64,000 nt of DNA, taken from the NCBI RefSeq assembly GCF_038396675.1, contig NC_088924.1, positions 33,488,501-33,552,500 of the forward strand. The letters are read 5' to 3'. The DNA comes from Hydra vulgaris. Its lineage: Eukaryota > Cnidaria > Hydrozoa > Anthoathecata > Hydridae. Positions 12,330-22,860 of this stretch are shown piece by piece (position 1 is the first letter of the stretch; each line of letters opens with the position of its first letter). Under the pieces are notes generated by a model. That model searched no databases. It was not told where the DNA came from and saw only the letters and a program-made list of their open reading frames with translations. The translations under genes and the position numbers were made by a program.

Positions 12330-12558
12330 TGTGTGTGTGTGTGAGTGGGGGGGGGGGGGAGGGGTAGACGCTATAGAATTTTCTTAGATTTTTTGATATT
12401 TCAGATATGACACTTCACGTATTGTGCTAACTCCAAACTTAAGTATGTTCATGTCTATAACAAATGACGAGGCTTTGCAGAAAATCGCGTTGGCCCCCCC
12501 AATAATTTTAAAAAATTATTGGGGGGGGGGGGGGGCCTATGCCCCCTGGCCTCCCCGG
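12330..12558. repeat. GT/G-rich tract and G/C hairpin
   Basis: A (GT)n and G-run (12324-12364) is followed at 12494-12534 by a hairpin: C7 then AATAATTTT on one side, AAAATTATT then G14 on the other. The G runs could form a hairpin or G-quadruplex on one strand. The GCCCCCTGGCCTCCCCGGCGG that follows resembles a degraded transposon terminus. Confidence 0.6.
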
Positions 12559-12567
12559 CGGTTACAG

Positions 12568-12821
<254 letters not shown>

Positions 12822-13380
12822 CAATTCAAATGTAGGATTAACGAAAAGACTTAAAGAAAAACAAGATATATTACAATATGACGTAAAGATAAAATTAGTG
12901 CAAGATGTTAAAACAAGATGGAAATTCAACATATGGTATGCTTGATTCAATTTTTTCTAATAAAGATGCTTTATTATCCATGAAATATGAAAATGGGCTG
13001 AATGCATATTGCAATATGTGCCTTGAGATGACGAGTTTATAATAATAAATGATTTTTGCAATTTGTTTGAATCACTAAAAAATTTGACAATAAGCTTAAG
13101 TGGTCGAAATTATCCTTCAGTTTCTATATTATTTCCAGCTGTTTACAGTTTATTGAATAGTAAAATAACTAATATGGAATTCTCTACAGATCTAATGGAA
13201 GCATTAAAATTTCAGTTACTAAATTCTTTAAAAAGTCGCCTAAATTATATTTTAACTGATGATATTTTTGTGGCAGCTACTTATCTTGATTTTCGATATA
13301 CATTATTTGAATTTGTAGAAGATATAACCCAACCTCTTGGTTTTATAATTCGAGCAAAAAATTTTATCAAAAAAATATTT

Positions 13381-13424
13381 ATAACAAACTAACTTGTTGC
13401 AGATGCAACAAGTTAGTTTGTTAT
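13381..13424. repeat. Perfect inverted repeat, 21-bp arms, 2-nt spacer
   Basis: Arm ATAACAAACTAACTTGTTGC plus one base (13381-13401), spacer GA, exact reverse complement at 13404-13424. It lies in the hAT coding remnant and ends the open frame there, so it arose after or during decay. Confidence 0.92.
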
Positions 13425-13883
13425 CGCAAAATGCCATTCATTTAACACCATCATTTCTATCAAACCAATTGTCAATTAATGCGAGTAATGGAAATGTACC
13501 AAGACATTAAAATATTACTTTTATTTCTCAATTAACGGATAAATTTTTCATAAAACCATGTACAAATCTGTTTGAGGATCAAATTCGTCAAATAAACTTG
13601 GAGTTCGAATAGTATGGTGGACATTTAATGTTAGTTAATGAGAGAAACAAATTAGCTATAGAAGAAAATGGGTATATGGCTTTTTTTCAAACAGAAGGCG
13701 ACACCTATAAACTTATAACGCTAGCTTGTAAAATGATTTTGTGCTTAAGTGCAACTTCAGTTGCATAAGAAAGTTTATTTAGTGTAGCAAGAATTATACA
13801 AGATGAACAAAGAAACCGGTTACATCCCATGCTTTTGAGTATGCTTTATTTTATAAAGTTTAATATTATGCAGAAATATTAAT

Positions 13884-14728
13884 TTCAACTTTCAATTAAC
13901 TATTAATAATATAAACAATTCTTATACATTGATTTTAGCAACACTTTTTATTATATTTGTCAAATAATTATCTTAAAAACGAAGTAGTTATCTTAATAAC
14001 GTAATAATTGTCTTAATAATAATTTAAAAAAAAATTAAACTTTTACTAATATGTTAACATTAAATAACCAAATCTTAAATTTTAATAAAAGAGTTTTTTT
14101 TTTCCAACAACTGAGTTGTTTTGAATGGGTTAAAAAAAGATGTAATTTTCGAACTAATTTTTACTGTAAACTTGTCGTTAGTTTAACTCAAAGGCAGTTT
14201 TTCTCCTGTTCCTTTCTTTATATTCATTACTTACCCGAAGTTGTGAGAGAGCAATTAATTAGTCCCTGAGTCAGTAAGTTAATGGAAAAAAAGAGACGGT
14301 TTTATACGAATGAAATTGCGTAATTGGGAAACAATGCTTTTGTTGAAATCAAAAAAAGACATAATTTAAGTAATCAATTCTAAAAAATAACTACTCCATA
14401 AAGTACGTACGCTTTAATTTTGATCCTCCCCTCCCCCGCAATTTTCAACATCCCAGCGTTATTGGGACTATACAACCGCTGAAAGTTTTAAAGCTCCAGC
14501 TATTTTGGAGAGCAGTCAAAATTTAGTTGCAAGATTTTGCAGCAAAAAAGTGCGTAAAATACAACCGTAAAGTTTTAAAGCAGTAAAAATTTAGTTTCAA
14601 GATTTTGCAGCAAAAAAGCGGGTACGTACAATGCAACTCTTCCCGCGTCTTCGCCCCTGGAAACAATTTTAACATAGAAGCTCACCAGGACTATACAAGC
14701 GCTGAAAGTTTCAGAGCTGTAGCTAGTA
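13884..14728. other. No gene; diverged direct repeats at 14450-14720
   Basis: Segments around GACTATACAACCGCTGAAAG (14467) and GACTATACAAGCGCTGAAAG (14690), and two stretches with AAGATTTTGCAGCAAAAAAG (14531, 14593), show an internally duplicated non-coding unit. It may be a degraded non-autonomous element. Confidence 0.45.
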
Positions 14729-14887
<159 letters not shown>

Positions 14888-15159
14888 CAGTGCTTCCAGA
14901 AAGTATTAGCGTACTCATCTTTTTTACCTAAGTGAACTTCAAATGAGTGTAATTCGAAAACAATAAAAGGCTGATTGATAATTTTTTTTTAACTTATTCA
15001 TAAAATAAAGCAGAAATACTCATTGTTAAATATATAAAAGATATTTCTTTATTATTATCTTGAATTTAATTAGAATACAATAAGAGTGATAAAAACAATA
15101 TTAAAAAAATATGCAAAAGTATTAGCGCACTTACAGTTTCTCAAAGATTTTAAGAAAGT

Positions 15160-15655
15160 TTAATATTTTATGCGACCGCCTTTGTTTTTAAGGCATACCA
15201 AGACTTTACGCGGCATAGAATCTATAAGTTTTCTAATTAATTCTTGTGGCACGGCATCCCACAACTCTTGCATTTGTGTTTTAAGCTGCACAAGGTTAGT
15301 AGGCTTGCATTTTTGTAATTTGCAGTCCATCCAACTCCAAAGATTCTCAATAGGATTTAAATCAGGTGAGCGAGCGGGCCAAGGCATTAGATTCAACCGT
15401 TTTTCTTCCATGTATTGCTTCATTGAGCGTGCAGTGTGGCGAGGAGCGTTATCTTGTTGAAATTGCCAGGTGGAGTCAGCCTTGAAAACGTCCATTGATG
15501 GCTTTAAATAATCTTCTAATTTCTCTCTATATAAAAGTTTATTAAGGCGATCAGTGTAAAGATGTGCCAGTCCATTGCTTGATCCAGCAATGCAGCCCCA
15601 AATGCCAATTGAACCTCCTCCTCCTTGAACTCTTGACATGATAAAACGAGGATTA
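15160..15655 (-). pseudogene. Tc1 DD34E transposase, C-terminal half
   Basis: The frame starts at YNPRFIMSRV and continues through GGGGSIGIWGCIA, QFQQDNAPRHTARSMK (second catalytic D) and PWPARSPDLNPIENLW (catalytic E). There are 34 residues between D and E. It ends KNKGGRIKY at 15160. No stop lies in this half. The open frame visible upstream of YNPRF belongs to the inserted mariner terminus, so the apparent start codon at 15669 is not original. Confidence 0.93.
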
Positions 15656-15657
15656 TA

Positions 15658-16964
15658 CAGGGTGACCACAAAGTATCCGCACAGATAAAGAGCTTAATAA
15701 AAAGCATGTAGAAAGTATTTGGAACACAAATTTTATTTTAAAACATTTATTGAACTATAACAATTATGATTCAAAGATTGAATTCGAATTTTCCTCCATC
15801 AGCAAAATAACAGGCCCGTAGGCGTCTCGGGAATGCTTCGACGGTGGCGAGCAAGTAGGCAGGGTCCAGAGAATCCCAAGTTTTCAGTAGTGATTTTTTT
15901 AAACTTTCAATATTTTTATGCGGCTTTTGGCATGCCTTTCCTTCTAGGACGCTCCAGACTGAGAAATCCATTGGGTTAAGATCGGGGCTCGATGGCGGCC
16001 ATTGAGAAAAGTTGATAAAATCAGGAAAAGTTGCCGCACAAAAATCCTGAACTGTCTTCTTTTTATGGGCTGGAGCTCCATCTTGCATGAACGTCCAAAT
16101 ACGATTTCCAAGTTCTTTTTGAGCCCAAGGAACAATTTCTTTCTTGAGCATATCCAAATAATTGTCACCGTTGACCTTTATACCTTGTGGAACAAATATG
16201 AGCGGTGTCTTAACATGAGCCGTTATCCCGGCGAATACCATAACTGAAGCAGGATGAGAACTGCGTGAAACCGAGACATTTGGTTGAGATTTTGCCCAAA
16301 CTCGATCGTTCTGCTTATTAAGAATGCTTTCCACTGTAAAAATCTTTTCGTCAGTGAACAAGATGTTGCGATAATCAATTCCGTTGAAACGGTGCAGAAG
16401 TCCAAGAGAACGGTCTTTACGTTTGACTTTAGCTGCTTGAGAAAGAAGTTGCGACTTGTTCTTCTTGTATGGTTTGAGCTTAAGCTTCTTTTTGATTATC
16501 TTTGCCATTGAAGTTCGTTTTATCCCCATTTTCTTTGCGAGACCTCGAGCAGATTGATTGGGGTTCAAACGCAGGCGATCGCGTACCTTTTTCACATTGC
16601 TCGCAGTGATCACTGTTCGAGGTCTTCCGGATTTTGGATGATTAGAACTTGTTCCCAACTCGTCAAAGCGTTTAATTGTGTCGTAAATTGTCCGTCTTGG
16701 CGCATGTAAACGGTTCTGAATGTAGCTCGCTGAGTAGCCTTTTTTGTGAAACTCAATGATAGATTGACGATAAGGAGAAACGCGCACCATTCTAAAAAAA
16801 CCAATTGAACATAGTTTACAAAGTATATAAAGTAAAGTATATAAAGTTTATGACATACTATTAACCAAAAACAACAAATAAATAAGAAAATACATAAGTG
16901 CTTTTATGCTTATATTTTCACAAGATGAAACCGTCTCGTGTGCGGATACTTTGTGGTCACCCTG
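15658..16964 (-). mobile_element. maT-type (DD37D) mariner element, apparently complete
   Basis: Perfect 26-bp terminal inverted repeats begin CAGGGTGACCACAAAGTATC (15658-15683; reverse complement 16939-16964). TA lies on both sides (15656-15657, 16965-16966). Length 1307 bp. It carries one uninterrupted transposase on the minus strand and is inserted inside the Tc1 transposase gene, 32 bp from a separate retrotransposon insertion. Perfect ends, clean TA duplication and an open frame point to a young insertion. Confidence 0.96.
15771..16790 (-). CDS. Mariner transposase, DD37D (maT type), intact
   Basis: 339 aa, a usual length for the family. The N-terminus has two helix-turn-helix units: about residues 8-44 (SIIEFHKKGYSASYIQNRL, ending RRTIYDTIKRF) and about 62-100 (ASNVKKVRDRL, ending ARGLAKKMGIKRTSMAKII). 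A GRPR linker sits at about 55-58. The catalytic aspartates are D147 (LFTDEKIF), D237 (FMQDGAPAH) and D275 (SPDLNPMDFSVW), with 37 residues between the last two, which defines the DD37D group. The start at 16790 gives a basic N-terminus about 150 bp from the terminal repeat. The protein would bind the 26-bp ends in the nucleus and cut and paste the element into TA sites. No stop or frameshift is seen. Function is inferred. Confidence 0.95.
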   Translation of the reverse strand: MVRVSPYRQSIIEFHKKGYSASYIQNRLHAPRRTIYDTIKRFDELGTSSNHPKSGRPRTVITASNVKKVRDRLRLNPNQSARGLAKKMGIKRTSMAKIIKKKLKLKPYKKNKSQLLSQAAKVKRKDRSLGLLHRFNGIDYRNILFTDEKIFTVESILNKQNDRVWAKSQPNVSVSRSSHPASVMVFAGITAHVKTPLIFVPQGIKVNGDNYLDMLKKEIVPWAQKELGNRIWTFMQDGAPAHKKKTVQDFCAATFPDFINFSQWPPSSPDLNPMDFSVWSVLEGKACQKPHKNIESLKKSLLKTWDSLDPAYLLATVEAFPRRLRACYFADGGKFEFNL

Positions 16965-16996
16965 TATTTTTCGTTTTTGTATCTCCTCACGACTAT

Positions 16997-17219
16997 TGTG
17001 ATCCGCTTAAGTATATAACCCTTTTATATATTTGGTTCAATATATTATTTCAAGATCAATTAATAAAGATATTTTTATACAACTTTTTAAAATAACGCAA
17101 ATTCTAATCTCTTATAAAGTTTTCTAATTCCTATACTTATGCACGCTTTTATAATGCGTTCCACATGAACGTATTTACGTAATTTGTATTACATAATTAC
17201 GTCGTTATCATTCTCAACA
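16997..17219 (-). repeat. 3' LTR of the gypsy element (223 bp)
   Basis: Starts TG and ends CA on the minus strand (TGTTGAGAATGATAACGACG to GGATCACA). Against the other LTR I count six substitutions and one 8-bp length difference by eye. Confidence 0.93.
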
Positions 17220-17553
17220 GTTTCCCCTGTTTGGGAAAAACCTTTCTTATCAGATTAATAGATTTTGATACTTAATAATAAATATTCACAGGTCTATGAT
17301 TTCGCTTGGGATACGATTTTCTATCAGCTTTTGTTCTTTCGTTATCATTAACTTGTATTTCCTTTTGTATAAACTCATCAGGTTATAAAATCTTTTTTAT
17401 AAATTGTATGTTACTCGCTAACTCGTTTTCTTCTTCATCTACTACAATAACTAAACTTTGCCTTCTTTCTTTAACTATGTATTTCTTGTTTAGATATTTT
17501 GAATCTAGTTTTCCTCCCCGCTCATGTCGTTTTACGAGAACCTGGTCTCCTAC

Positions 17554-17960
17554 TTAAACATCATATCTCTCCTTTGCATTATGTTTCTCATCAAAGTATT
17601 TTTTTACTTTTGCATACTTTTTACTTTGACTCTCTCTCACTTCTTTATCGTATGGTGATTTCTCAATTATTATTGAAGGAAATTTATTTTTGATGTTTCT
17701 ATTGAATAACAATGTGCTTGGTGGTTTTCCGGTTATAGCATGAGGAGCACATCTATAATTTCGAAGCATACATTGAAGTTCCTCTCTCCAGTTTCTGCCC
17801 ATTAAATGAGTTGTTTTTATTGTTTTCGCTATTACTTGCATGAATCTTTCTAATATACCGTTTGCTTGCGGGTATCGCGGTGTTATTTTAATATGTTTTA
17901 TGTCGGCATTTTTCAAATACAATTTTAAAGCCTCACTTTGAAATGGTGGACCGTTGTCAC
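17554..17960 (-). pseudogene. Gypsy integrase, C-terminal part
   Basis: Begins at LRSDNGPPFQS (the block with the second catalytic D) and continues through HIKITPRYPQANGILERF, which holds the catalytic E, and NWREELQCMLRNYRCAPH to a basic tail. The expected zinc-binding HHCC region and first catalytic D are absent. The preceding frame ends at RIALPN only a few bases upstream, so an internal deletion of probably more than 100 codons joins the two near 17965. Confidence 0.88.
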
Positions 17961-17963
17961 TTC

Positions 17964-18803
17964 TTAATTTGGTAAGGCAATTCTTGTTTCACTTAATATA
18001 ATCCCCTCATGATCAGTTAACTCATTTTTAAATCTACAATATGGTTCCAGCATTGGGTTGTCATGCCATTTACCAGACACTAATGCATTCTTTACTGCAA
18101 CTAAACTGATGTCTCTTGTGGTCTCCATTTTTATATCTTCAAGTGATATTGATTTGGGTGCCATTTTTGTCACGAAAAAGTTTACATAAGCTGTCACTTC
18201 ATTTTCATCTGACTCATTGGGTACCTCATTTGGGATACAGTTTCTGGATATAAAGTCTGCAATGTTCTCTTCTCCCTTTTTATATATTATGTCAAAATCA
18301 TATGCCTGCAATTTGATTTGTCATCTTGCAATGCGTGCATTTATTTTAGAACTGGATGAAAAAATAAACTTGAGCGGTTTGTGGTCCACTATAACCTTAA
18401 AGTTTTTTCCATACAGATACAAATGTAATTTTTCAATTGCCCATACCAAAGCAAGAGCTTCCATTTCCGTAATGCTATATTTTAACTCAGCTGCTGTCAG
18501 TGACCTACTTATATAGCAGATTGGTTTGATTCCAATACCCTCTTTTTGTAAAAGTATTCCTCCTATAGCATGATTACTTGCATCAGTAATTAACTGTACT
18601 TCTTTGTGCGGATCATAAAAAGCCAAAACCGATTCACTTGATAATTCATGTTTAAGCATATTGAAAGCATCATTATGTTTTTTGACCAACTTAAATTTTG
18701 TACTTTTTTTTAAATAGTTCACGTAATGCTGTTGTTTTTTCACTGAAGTCTTTAATAAATCTTGACACGTATGTACATAAACCCAGGAAACTACGAAGTT
18801 CAC
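17964..18803 (-). pseudogene. Gypsy RNase H and connection region
   Basis: Two overlapping open frames. The first (18321-18803) contains the end of the reverse transcriptase thumb (ELSSESVLAFYDPHKE) and RNase H (LITDASNHAIGGILLQKEG, then SITEMEALALVWAIEKLH and VIVDHKPLKF). The second (17964-18311) continues with the RNase H tail (IIYKKGEENIADFISRN) and the approach to integrase. Frame breaks lie near 18320 and 18700. Confidence 0.88.
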
Positions 18804-19510
18804 TTAGAGTTGTTGGTGGTTTTGCATTCTTGATAGCCTCTAATTTGTTTTGATCAGGATTAATACCATTTTTGGATATTTCGATACCAAAAACTTTTAT
18901 TTTCTCTTGAGCAAAAATACACTTTTTTTTATTTAGCTTTAAACCTAATGCACGTGTTTTGATAAACAATAATTCTAACTTCCTTAATAAATTTTGTTCA
19001 TTTGATGCAAATATTATATCATCACTAATAAATTTTACTCCATCTATTTTACCATAACTTTGTTCCATAGCTTTTTGAAAAATCTCGAATGAATTGTTGA
19101 TACCATATACTTATCTTTTGTGTCAATAAACTACCTCATCTGTTTGAAAATTTGTGATCTTTCTGGACTCAACATCTAGCTCTAACTGAGTATAAGCTTC
19201 TTTCATGTCTAACTTAGCAAATATTTTTGAGCCTTACATTTCATCTATTATGGAATCCAATGTAGGTATTAGGTATCTTTCACGTTTAACTGCTTTGTTG
19301 ATGGTTCTAGCATCAAGACATAATAGTACCGTTTTATTTGCTTTTGGTACAATTACAAAATTACTAATCCATTCTTGTGATCCTTCAACCATTTCAATAA
19401 TGTCAGCTTCTTCAAGACGTCTTAGTTCTGCTCGAATATCTTTTCGAAGGTGATAAGGATAGCGACGTAAATTTTGTGCAATTGGTTGTATGTTTTCATC
19501 TACATGCAGT
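18691..19510 (-). pseudogene. Gypsy reverse transcriptase
   Basis: Minus-strand frames around 19500-19068 read LDARTINKAV, then IPTLDSIIDEM and FAKLDMKEAYTQLELD (catalytic D). These have several stops. The open frame 18691-19068 follows with KFISDDIIFASNEQ (the DD pair of the active site) and LGLKLNKKKC. The S in SDD in place of the usual xxDD leader is seen in some gypsy clades. Not translatable as one protein. Confidence 0.88.
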
Positions 19511-19649
19511 TTGCATTAAAAGTTTTTTAGCTTACCATGTCCTTTGAATATATCTTCATAATCTGCAATCAATTTTAATAAATCATTTTTGAATTTCAAA
19601 GTGACTTTACAATTTACATCAAAATAATGCAAACTATTATCTTTTTGAT

Positions 19650-20042
19650 TTAGTGGAGATTTAGTTTCATCACAATATTTTTACACACATTAGAGTGCTG
19701 CTTGGTTTCATTTGATTTAGCCACTGAATTTACACCATTATTTTTTTTGAGCACAAAGTTTCCATTTTCATCAATTTTTAAAATATTTAGTTCCTTTTCA
19801 GTTTTAATTCCCATGATGTTTTCAGCATTATTTTTGTTAAAAACATAGATTTTGTTGGTAGTTATTTTGTCTTTTGTTTCAATTTCAGCCTTTAAACAAC
19901 CTATCAACTTTAAAGGCGTTGAAGCATATGGAATTATTACTGTTGATGATTTTTTTAGTAATAAGTTTGGATTGTGGTTTTTAATCCTTTCAAAAGTATT
20001 TTTGTCAATCAAATTAACACTAGAACCTGAGTCAATAATCAT
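19650..20042 (-). pseudogene. Gypsy aspartic protease region
   Basis: The frame starts MIIDSGSSVNLIDKNTFERI, holding the retropepsin D-S-G active site and the hydrophobic residues after it. It runs into a spacer before the reverse transcriptase. The N-terminal join to gag is broken by stops. Confidence 0.85.
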
Positions 20043-20239
20043 TTTTATTATAACTTTTTCTACCAGTACATTTATTGATTTTGTTTTATAGGATTGCCCT
20101 CTTTGTTTTGAACTAAATGTTAGGGCAAGCGCTTCCTCTAATTCATTTCCTGAGCTGCTTTAACTTTTGTTTTTATTATTTATCTCTTTAACTTGCTGTA
20201 TTGTCCTGTGAAGCGTTTTTGAAAAACTTCTGCAACAAA

Positions 20240-20944
20240 TGGCTAGATGATTTTTCTTTTGACATTTATAGCATGTTTTTCCATTAGCTTTACACTCTTA
20301 TTGATATTGATATCTTATTGATATCTTATTGATATCCAACAAAATATTTTTTCCCACATCCAAAACATAACAAGTTATTTTCTCTTTTACCTATGCTTTC
20401 ACTTTAATTACTTCCTGATTTTAAATCTGTTGCTTGTTTTTGTCTTCTGGAAATAGTTAATTTTTTTAAATGATCTACCACGTCAATCTCCTCGGTGCAT
20501 TGATTTGTTTTCTTATTTGACATTTCTTTTGCTTGTTGTTTTGATATTTCCATGTTGTGACCAATTTCAACACATTTATCAATGTTTATTTCTCTATCCT
20601 TGAGAAGTTTTTGCTTCAGTTTCACAGAATGACATTCTGATATAAATTGATCCTTTACTGCCTCAGCTATATCTGAAAACGCACAATAATCGGCTTGTTT
20701 TCGTAACCGAGTAACAAAACTCACAGTACTCTCCTCTTCATTTTTGTTTTATATTCTTAAAACTATATCGTTCATACGTGATGTTTTTTTTTGGTTTAAA
20801 ATATTGATCGAGTTTTTCACACATTGCATTGTATTGATCAGTATCGTTTCCTTTTAAAGTTTTGTATATTTCTTTTATATCTTTTCCAGCTAAGTGCAAC
20901 AATAATGCCTTTTTTTGCACCTCTTGCGTAACTCCTGTCGCCAT
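20240..20944 (-). pseudogene. Gypsy gag, frameshifted
   Basis: Two frames, 20738-20944 (MATGVTQEVQKKALLLHLAG, later YFKPKKNITYERYSF) and 20404-20724 (MSFVTRLRKQADYCAF), form a typical capsid C-terminal region broken near 20735. A zinc-knuckle stretch CYKCQKKNHLAICC (C-x2-C-x4-H-x4-C) lies at about 20245-20285 in a broken frame. Confidence 0.85.
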
Positions 20945-21085
20945 TAATTATAGCTCAAAATTTTCTCTCCATATTTCCCACCGTTTATCTATATTTGTTG
21001 TATCATTTTCGTTTATAATAAATTGTTCTATACCTGGTAAATTACTAATTGCTTTTGCCATGTTTTTATCTTCGTCGCCAATTGC

Positions 21086-21300
21086 TGTGATCCGCTTAAG
21101 TATATAACCCTTTTATATATTTGGTTCAATATATTATTTCAAGATCAATCAATAAAGATACAACTTTTTAAAATAACGCAAATTCTAATCTCTTATAAAG
21201 TTTTCTAATTCCTATATTTATGCACGTTTTTATAATGCGTTCCACATGAACACATTTACGTAATTTGTATTACATAATTACGTAGTTATCATTCTCAACA
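21086..21300 (-). repeat. 5' LTR of the gypsy element (215 bp)
   Basis: Matches 16997-17219 end to end apart from six substitutions and one 8-bp gap. It is followed on its outer side by the ACGAC target duplication. Confidence 0.93.
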
Positions 21301-21817
21301 ACGACAACCCTTTTCTTGTGATTAATAAGTTCAAAATTTGACTCGTCCGAGAAAATTACTTTTCTCCATTGCTCTACAGTCCATGCAGCTCTCTCTTTGC
21401 ACCATTTGCTTCGCTTGAGACGGTCTTTGATACTTAATATTGGCTTCTTTATTGCAAGGTATAAATTGGAATTTTTTTCTTCATAAGCTTGCTAATTATT
21501 GATCGGCTAACTTAATGTGTACCCAACGCTGTATTCAGGTCTGAGGTGATTTCGGCTATGCTAATGTTTGGGTTGCGTCAAGCGAGCATAATTGCTTTAT
21601 TTTCGTCCCTTTCTGACATTTTTTTGGGACGACCAGAGTGATTTTTGTCTTTGACTGTTCCAAACTCATTATTGTTTTTGAGCGTTGTTCTAACGCAGCA
21701 TTCACTGATTTCAAGTTGAAGTCCGATTTCTCGATTGCTGAGACCTCTTTTGTTCAGGCCAACAACTTGCCACTTTGTTTCAATTGATATGCTCCTTTCA
21801 ATTGATATGCTCCTTAA
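21301..21817 (-). pseudogene. Tc1 DD34E transposase, N-terminal half
   Basis: Minus-strand frame: first helix-turn-helix VVGLNKRGLSNREIGLQLEI, hinge SGRPKKMSERDE, second DNA-binding region PNISIAEITSDLN, then the first catalytic D in WRKVIFSDESNFELINH. It contains at least three in-frame stops: a TGA after IMLA, a TAA after ALGTH, and another near 21460. An AATTGATATGCTCCTT segment is duplicated just upstream (21782-21815). So the host Tc1 copy decayed independently of its insertions. Confidence 0.88.
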
Positions 21818-22226
21818 TTTTTTTTTGTTGCAATTTTAAAGTTTTAACTAACTGTATTTCCAATGATATTTCCGCCACTTCAATTCATTCTTCTTATATT
21901 TCTTTATTGACTGTTATTAATCAGCAGAGAGTTTTGGACAAAAATTAACCAAAAAAGTTTTTCTCAAAGGAATTAAAACGAGTGTGCTAATACATTTTAA
22001 ATGAGTGCGCTAATACTTTTGCACGCTTAACTTCAGACATTTTTCCAAGTCATTAAACTTCTAATTAACTCATAAAAAAAAAGCAGGTTGACAATATTTG
22101 ATCTTATAATTAAATTTAATTGGTTTTACCTTTCATTTAAAAAAAAACTAGTTCAAAATTAAAATTACTTTACAATTTACATTGATTTGAAGTTGTCTAT
22201 AATAAAAAAACATTTATAATATAATA

Positions 22227-22860
22227 TGGAAAATGGCTATTCAAGTTTTAGACCAACTGGAATTGTCCCATTTAATCAACATTTGTTAGAATATGAATAC
22301 CAAAGGATATCTTTGAGTGACAATAATGATAAAATCAAGCTATCCATACCTCATGAAATTCACTTTAAACGATAACAAAAAAGAAAGTGAAATTTTACAG
22401 CAGCCAGAGTTGACTACATTAGAATTAATGAGTCATAATAAATTAAAGCCAATTGAAAGCTTTTTAGGGACCACTGTTGTTTCAAGTTCTTTTGAAGACA
22501 TACTTCAAATTCCAAAACATTACCCTCTAAAAAGAAAATTTGCTGAAAAATCTTAGATTATAACTAGTTCTCCTAATAGGAAAAAAAATTTACTTGAACA
22601 ATAAGATTAAAAAAAAAAGAAAAAAAAAAAAAAGAACGATAGGAAAAAAAAATTACTGGAAAAGAACAATGACAATAAATTAAACAAAAAAAGAACAAAA
22701 AGAAAAGAAAATTAAAGAAATGCTTCATTGAAAAAAATGTAACCAATGAAGAGGAATGGTTTTGTCTAGTTTGTCAAGGAAAATGGCGCTATGGTAACCA
22801 AATTGACTGGATAGCTTGTTGTGTATGTACTGTTTGGGTAAACGAAGACTGCATATTAAA
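22227..22860 (+). pseudogene. Pogo-type transposase C-terminus with PHD-like zinc finger
   Basis: The frame at 22227 reads GYSSFRPTGIVPFNQHLLEY, matching the conserved GFRxTGIxPFN block that follows the DDE domain in pogo-type transposases. After a lysine-rich, stop-containing stretch (22560-22735), 22739-22860 encodes WFCLVCQGKW, later CCVCTVWVNEDC. That is a C-x2-C then C-x2-C with W and C spacing like a PHD finger. Such fingers occur at the C-terminus of some invertebrate pogo-like transposases. The catalytic part is missing. Confidence 0.68.

Larger units (their letters stand above)
16997..21300 (-). mobile_element. Ty3/gypsy LTR retrotransposon (Mag-like), defective
   Basis: Two direct long terminal repeats (16997-17219 and 21086-21300) bound gag, protease, reverse transcriptase/RNase H and integrase, all on the minus strand in gypsy order. 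Flanking ACGAC occurs on both sides (16989-16993 and 21301-21305), read GTCGT on the element strand. It is a 5-bp target duplication, three bases off the repeat edge on one side. Just inside the 5' repeat the minus strand reads GCAATTGGCGACGAAGATAA, a plausible primer site. A purine tract (ACAGGGGAAAC) precedes the 3' repeat. Stops, frameshifts and an integrase deletion make it non-autonomous. Clade placement is by motif feel only. Confidence 0.93.
14888..22025 (-). mobile_element. DD34E Tc1-type element, split by a maT mariner and a Ty3/gypsy element
   Basis: The left end CAGTGCTTCCAGAAAGTATT follows TA. A related inner repeat (AAAAGTATTAGCGCACTTAC) lies about 230 bp inward (15116), an IR/DR-like layout. 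On the right, inverted copies of the same motif (AGTGCGCTAATACTTTTGCA) sit at about 22003-22022; an outer right repeat was not found, so that end may be truncated. The transposase, on the minus strand, is in two halves: N-terminal at 21301-21810 and C-terminal at 15160-15655. Bringing the halves together, with single copies of the GTCGT and TA target duplications, gives a continuous frame over the junction. Confidence 0.85.

Noticed and set aside
12480..12545. G-quadruplex regulatory element
   Set aside because: The G and C runs pair as a hairpin and look like a degraded repeat; no gene nearby would use it.
15656..15669. ATG at 15669 as the true start of the Tc1 C-terminal ORF
   Set aside because: It lies in the terminal repeat of the inserted mariner, so the frame upstream of YNPRF is accidental.
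15516..15707. Small frames antisense or out of frame to the transposases (also at 15170-15460, 15944-16511, 58570-58836)
   Set aside because: Shadows of the real transposase frames on the opposite strand or another phase.
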